From Cochliopodium minus (Eukaryota > Discosea > Himatismenida > Cochliopodiidae): DNA of 12,500 nt. The translations under genes were made by a program, and so were the position numbers. Where the stretch lies: assembly GCA_024220525.1 (NCBI GenBank), contig JAMYWO010000166.1, forward strand, positions 1-12,500, given 5' to 3'. This document shows, piece after piece, positions 7,998-12,500 of this stretch (within the stretch, counting starts at the first letter, position 1; the number at the start of each line of letters is the position of its first letter). Under the pieces are notes generated by a model. It was not told where the DNA came from, ran no database searches, and saw nothing but the letters and a program-made list of their open reading frames with translations.

Positions 7998-10900
7998 ATG
8001 GGAAACAAATTATCACAATTGGATAGTTCTTCATTTGATGAAAAATACAAAAAATTTGAGTAAAATTCCTTTTCAAATTTAATTTTTTAATAAACCGTAT
8101 AAATTTTATAATTACATCGTTAAATAGCAAAAATGGAATTGGATATATTTCACAAAAAGATTTATTCAAATTATGCAAAGAATTATCTATCAAATTGGAT
8201 GAGAAAGAGAAAAAGCAAGTGTTGCTGGAAATAGATCCTCAATCAACAAATAAAATCGAAAAAGAGGAGATAAAAAAATACATCGCCCAAAATACTCCCT
8301 TATCTTTATCAAATTCAATGATGAGTATTAAGATGGATAAATCAACGAGTAAAAATAAAATTTAATAATAATTTTTTCAAATTTAATTTTGGAGAGTTTA
8401 CAAATAAAATAGAAATTCTTTTTAAAAATTTCTTTATTTTTTAAAAACATTCAGATATGAAGAAAACAGAAACAGTAAAAGAACAGACTCAGAAAATAGT
8501 CATAAAGGAAGACAAAGAAATCTTCGAAAAAAGAGAGATAGAACAAGAAAAGGAGAAAGAAGAAGAACAAAAAAATGAGGTCAAAGTGGTTGAGAAAGTA
8601 GAAGAAATAATCATTAATCAAGAAAATGATGATGAAGTGAAAGTTGAAGAAGAATTAAAAAAGGAAATAGAAGAAGAAGAAGAAGAAGAAGAAATTGAGG
8701 AAGAAGAAGATGGCTCGGAAGAATTTCCAAAGGTGTTTTTCGATATAGAAAATGATCAGATGTTGAATGAATTTATGACAGATGAAGATCTCAATCCTAT
8801 GATGGAAAAAACAGAAAAGCAAAAGTTATTTCTCCAAAAAAACGAATTGATGACTAAATACAAAAAGAGACGTAAAAATTTTTTTTTTGAATATCTTTTT
8901 GATAATATTTAAAACAATTTAACTTTTTTTTTTTTGACAAAATTTTTTTTTTAGTGGGCCGTTTATTCAATGTAAAAAATAATGACTCACTCAACGTTCC
9001 AAAAAATTCATCATTAAAAAATGAAAACAAACGTAAAGTTTTTATTTAAAGTTTATATTTTTTAAAAATTTTTTAAATTGATTTAGCAACTTCTCAAAAA
9101 ATAATTGACGAAAAAACTTTGAGAAAGGAATTTGTTTTTTTGTCCGAGAAGAGCAAAACAATGAAAGCTGAAACATTAGTTGGATATTTAGATGCATTGG
9201 TCTCTTTCTTGTCACTTCCAAAGAAATATAATTTCCCTTACAAAACTGAAAAAGCAATAGATGTAAATAATTTACCTTTTTTTTAAAAATTATTTATTAT
9301 TTTTATTTTATTACTTATTTATTATTTATTATTTTACTGAATTTAATTTTATTTTCATGATACTCATTTATGATTTTATAAATTTTTTATTTCTATTTTT
9401 ATTTTTTCATCATTCAAATTTAATATTGTTTTATTTTACTTCTTTTTTATTTTATTTTTGTGAATAATTCTTTATAAAAATTATTTTTTGTGAATAATGT
9501 TAATTCATTTTTTTTCTTCTTATTTTTATATCTTTATGTTTTAATATTTTTTCAATTTTATTATTAATTTTCTTTAGAATCATTCAGATGGGGGATTCAC
9601 GGGGATGGTGCATCTTTCAAAAATGATTTGCTGTGAAACTTTTCAATTGAAAAACGATGTTCCAATCCAAAACATGGCAAATTTCAACATCCAACATTAC
9701 AAACAAAATGAAATAAACTTTGGAATGTTCAAAAGAGCGTTTCTAAATTGTATTTGCTTCAAATACTATCTTTCTAGTGATACCTCTTCAAATATTCCTA
9801 AAAATAACAACAAAACCTTTTTTTTTGGCCCAAACCGCTCTTTTTCTGCTGATTATCTTTCTGATGAATTAAAGATTGCTTTTATGACTTTGAAGAAGAT
9901 TACTGTCTTTGAAAAAGAAGCTGTCAAAAAAAGTAAAAATTTTTTTTTTATATTTATTTTTATTTTTCGTTAAAAATTAAAAATTTTATTTTTAACAAAC
10001 ACTTCATTTTTAAAATAAAATTTTTTTTTTTTTCATAAAAGGAATTAGTGGAGATCCTATACTCCCAAAAATGTCCATGCAAGAAAATTATCGTAATTTA
10101 AAAAATAAAATCGATTTTATTAAATGATTAAAATTTAAATTTTCAAAAGCGTCAAGCCCATATGATAGAATACCTCTCCCTTTCAGAACCAATACTCTTG
10201 AGAAAGAACCTAATAATCCTAATAATTTTATTTTACCTCCGCCTTTTCCAAGATCTTCCCTACTCATTGATGATAATTCTCAATCTATTTCCATTAAGGA
10301 GAAAATCGTTAACAAAGAAGAAATTAAAAGTAAATTTATTTTTTAAAAAAAAAAATCTAATCTTTGATTTTTAATTTAATTTTATTTTAAAATAAAAATT
10401 TTAAAAATTAGTTTGTTCTCTCCCTCAAAACCAAACGGATAGAAAGACATCTTTAAATTTGATTTTCAGATTTTTGAGCGAAAGTGATCTTTTGCAAACA
10501 TCAAGAGTAAACAAAGAATGGCTTTATGTTTCAAGAAAAGATTTTATTTGGAGACCATTGTTAGAAAATTTCTTCAAAATTGATGAATCAAAAAGTAAAT
10601 TTTTTTATTCTTTTATTTTTATTATTTTTTTTTTAATTTTGAAATTTTACATTTTTTTGTTTAATAGTCTCTCCTTCAAATTTCGAATCAATAAAAAAAG
10701 AATTTTTGACTGACATACAACCTCAATTCACATCTCCTATTTTTGTTGAATATTGGAAGTTAAGAGATGAACTACTAGGATATGTTTCTAACATTCTTAA
10801 ACCTATGTATTTATACCTTTTCAATCAATAACTAACTTATTTTAAATCCAACTTTTTTTTGATGTTTAGATTTATTCATATGAAAATGATGACGTAAAAC

Positions 10901-11418
10901 TTTTTCCATTTTAATTTGAATTCTTATTGTTGTTTATTTTTTATTTACTTATTGTTATTTATTGTTTTTTGTTTATCTCAATTATTTTGTTTATTTGTTT
11001 AAAAATAAAAAATATTTTAAAAATTTGTTTGTTAAAATTTAGACCAGGGTGCGGAATTGGAGTTGTTCCAAGAGAAAAGCTTTTTGATGAAAATGGAGAA
11101 GAGATAGAAGAGAAAGGATGTTGTCATGATTTTGTGAATGAAATAGCTGAGAAAATAATTGATTTTCCTCCTTTCAAAGATTTCTTTCCAAACATTAACA
11201 AACAAGACTTTCAAAAATGGAAAAAAAAATGGACGACAAAAGGTTCTTTAAATTTTTTTATTTTTTGTTTTAAATTTTAAATTATTTTTATTTTAAATTT
11301 ATTTTTATTTTAAATTTTACTTATTTTAAAAGTGAGTTTGGAGTGTATGGCAAAAGAGATGTACGAGTATCAAGTTAGAGATCGTCTCATCGAACTCATT
11401 AATTCTACTCAACTATAA
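7998..11418 (+). CDS. Array gene B: EF-hand-like plus F-box protein with acidic insert (complete, 13 exons)
   Basis: Exons: 7998-8059, 8128-8348, 8455-8871, 8955-9032, 9087-9262, 9578-9932, 10042-10092, 10150-10329, 10412-10594, 10668-10806, 10870-10893, 11043-11242 and 11333-11418; 2,172 nt, 723 residues, TAA stop. The N-terminus MGNKLS has the Gly2 and Ser6 of an N-myristoylation signal. EF loop 1 is DKNGIGYISQKD (21-32: Asp1, Asn3, Gly6, Ile8, Asp12), and loop 2 is DPQSTNKIEKEE (57-68). Residues 95-234, encoded by exon 3, are a very acidic, Lys/Glu-rich stretch with an 8-Glu run that gene A lacks. The conserved middle (about 260-436) has MICCETF and INFGMFKRAFL, and is about 24 residues longer than in A before LSDELK. 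A Pro/Asn-rich part (454-513) is half as long as in A. The F-box begins near residue 527, and from 514 to the end the protein is identical to gene A. Family unrecognised; an SCF adaptor role is inferred from the F-box only. Confidence 0.75.
8670..8693 (+). repeat. (GAA)8 microsatellite coding for poly-Glu in gene B
   Basis: Eight consecutive GAA codons in exon 3 encode eight glutamates inside a longer acidic stretch. Neither gene A nor the visible part of gene C has this exon segment, so slippage of such triplets may help drive length change of the linker. Confidence 0.9.
9263..9577 (+). other. Intron 5 of gene B, A/T filler
   Basis: This is a 315-nt intron, longest in the array; the corresponding intron of gene A (5675-5740) is only 66 nt. 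It is composed of TTATTTATTATT-like repeats, and TTTTGTGAATAAT occurs twice (near 9456 and 9486). No coding potential or structured element was seen. Confidence 0.8.
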
Positions 11419-11762
11419 TTTCTATTTTAACTTAACAAACAAAAGAAGATTTTAATTAAAAATAATTTAATTCTTTTCTCTTATTTTTAATAAAAACTAT
11501 TTTTTTTTAAAGTTAAGTTTGAATCTAAGATCTTTGATTTGGATTCTTCAAATAAATTGATCCCAAAAAAAAAATTATGATATGGCTCTTTAGACAAATA
11601 AATTCAAAAAAAAAACAGATATCCATCATTAACTTCAATTCTTTATGGACCAAGCTTCAATTTATTTGAATGAAGACCAAGCTTTTATTAAAATTTTCGC
11701 ACTCACAATCATCATTAAATTATATTTAAATTTTCTCTTTAAAATAAAAAAATCAAAAGTAA
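11419..11762 (+). other. Spacer between array genes B and C
   Basis: This 344-bp spacer appears identical to 7654-7997 and holds the same 3' end and promoter features. No extra gene or element is present. Confidence 0.6.
11649..11684 (+). promoter_or_regulatory. Paired ACCAAGCTT motif upstream of gene C
   Basis: ACCAAGCTT at 11649-11657 and 11676-11684 precedes the ATG at 11763 by 114 and 87 bp. Because it sits in the duplicated block, its identity to the gene B pair is not independent evidence of conservation. Confidence 0.4.
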
Positions 11763-12463
11763 ATGGGAAACAAATTATCACAATTGGATAGTTCTTCATT
11801 TGATGAAAAATACAAAAAATTTGAGTAAAATTCCTTTTCAAATTTAATTTTTTAATAAACCGTATAAATTTTATAATTACATCGTTAAATAGCAAAAATG
11901 GAATTGGATATATTTCACAAAAAGATTTATTCAAATTATGCAAAGAATTATCTATCAAATTGGATGAGAAAGAGAAAAAGCAAGTGTTGCTGGAAATTGA
12001 TCCTCAATCAACAAATAAAATCCAAAAAGAGGAGATAAAGAAGTACATCGTCCAAAATACTCCCTTATCTTTATCAAATTCAATGAAGAGTATCAAGATG
12101 GATAAATCAACAAGTAAAAATAAAATTTATAAATTTATGATTAAATAAATTATTCTTTAAATAGAAGATATTGAGATCAAAGTTGAAGTGATAAAAGAAG
12201 AGTTAATCAAAGATCATTCATACAGTAAACAGTTTTAAATTGTTTCAAATTAGTTTTTATTTCCGCTTAAATGAAATTTAGTAAATGAATTGAACAAAAT
12301 CAAAATAACAGATGGTCTTTTGAGACACGAATTCAACATTCTTTCCAAAAACGAGCAAGCAATAAACTCTGAAAAGTTGGTAGAGTTCTTAGATCATTTT
12401 TGTGAAATTCTTTCCATAAAAAAAAGAAATAAATTTAAATATCACGATAAGGAATCCCTAAAA
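11763..12463 (+). CDS. Array gene C: EF-hand-like paralogue, 5' part (continues beyond window)
   Basis: Four exons are visible: 11763-11824, 11893-12113, 12165-12224 and 12282-12463 (525 nt, 175 codons). The last ends in phase 0 at a GTATTT donor, exactly as the 182-nt exon 4 of gene A does. The protein starts MGNKLS (candidate N-myristoylation). It has the same EF loop 1 as gene B (21-32) and a second loop with Gln in place of Glu (DPQSTNKIQKEE). Exon 3 is only 60 nt and encodes a short Lys/Glu-rich linker, against 417 nt in gene B and 168 nt in gene A. Exon 4 encodes LLRHEFNILSKN and EKLVEFLDHFCEILSI, aligned with LRNEFNFLSNN in A and LRKEFVFLSEK in B. The middle region, F-box and C-terminus are expected beyond 12500 but cannot be seen. 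Confidence 0.75.
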
Positions 12464-12500
12464 GTATTTTAATTTTGTTTTTAGTTTTGTTTCACTTTAT

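Larger units (their letters stand above)
6647..8232 (+). repeat. 1,586-bp duplicated block, copy 1
   Basis: This block covers exons 8-12 of gene A, the spacer, and exon 1 with part of exon 2 of gene B. It recurs at 10412-11997, exactly 3,765 bp further on, with no difference that I could find in exons, introns or spacer. To the left (introns before 6647 and 10412) the sequences are alignable but clearly diverged. To the right, identity breaks at 8233/11998. Confidence 0.93.
10412..11997 (+). repeat. 1,586-bp duplicated block, copy 2
   Basis: It matches 6647-8232 at a constant offset of 3,765 bp, covering exons 9-13 of gene B, the spacer, and exon 1 with part of exon 2 of gene C. Immediately after its end, the remaining 116 bases of exon 2 (11998-12113) differ from gene B at 8 positions, three of which change the protein (Glu to Gln, Ala to Val, Met to Lys). 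Confidence 0.93.

Noticed and set aside
7897-8193. Minus-strand 98-codon frame, repeated at 11662-11958
   Set aside because: It is antisense across the promoter and exons 1-2 of genes B and C. Its duplication only reflects the repeated block, and no family features are visible.
9042-9257. Minus-strand 71-codon frame
   Set aside because: It is antisense to exon 5 of gene B, which is conserved with A and C.
1-12500. Ciliate-type code with TAA/TAG as glutamine
   Set aside because: Inferred exons have no internal TAA or TAG, while introns are full of them and complete genes end in TAA or TGA.

Overview
This looks like nuclear DNA of an AT-rich, intron-dense unicellular eukaryote with a mitochondrion. 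Every gene here is split by short GT-AG introns (mostly about 50-230 nt), and introns and spacers are nearly pure A/T. The inferred exons carry no internal TAA, TAG or TGA, and the complete genes end in TGA or TAA, so the code appears standard. A typical Dictyostelium gene has few introns, so the density here (7 in the NAD kinase gene, 11-12 in the F-box genes) argues against a close Dictyostelium relative. I cannot name the organism.

Left part (1-4607): three genes with mitochondrial or NADP(H) roles. On the minus strand are the 5' two exons of an NADPH:adrenodoxin (ferredoxin) oxidoreductase, which continues beyond position 1. Upstream of it on the same strand is a complete 84-residue twin-CX9C protein of the CHCHD7/COX23 type, assembled from three exons including one of 16 nt. 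On the plus strand, divergent from it, is a complete eight-exon NAD kinase (427 aa) whose N-terminus resembles a mitochondrial presequence.

Right part (4881-12500): a head-to-tail array of three paralogous genes, A (636 aa), B (723 aa) and C (5' part only). Each begins with MGNK and a pair of EF-hand-like loops. Then follow a linker that differs strongly between copies, a conserved middle region, a Pro/Ser/Asn-rich stretch, an F-box and a conserved Cys-containing C-terminal region (the last parts seen in A and B only). I do not recognise this combination as a described family. It could be a set of membrane-tethered, calcium-modulated SCF substrate receptors, but that is inference.

A 1,586-bp block (the 3' part of one gene, the spacer, and the 5' part of the next) occurs twice, 3,765 bp apart, with no difference that I could find. 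It begins at an exon start and stops inside an exon, where divergence jumps to 8 differences in 116 bases. This fits recent gene conversion or unequal exchange, or an assembly artefact. All three array genes carry a pair of AAGCTT-centred motifs about 80-115 bp before the ATG.

No tRNA, rRNA, transposon or CRISPR array was recognised.
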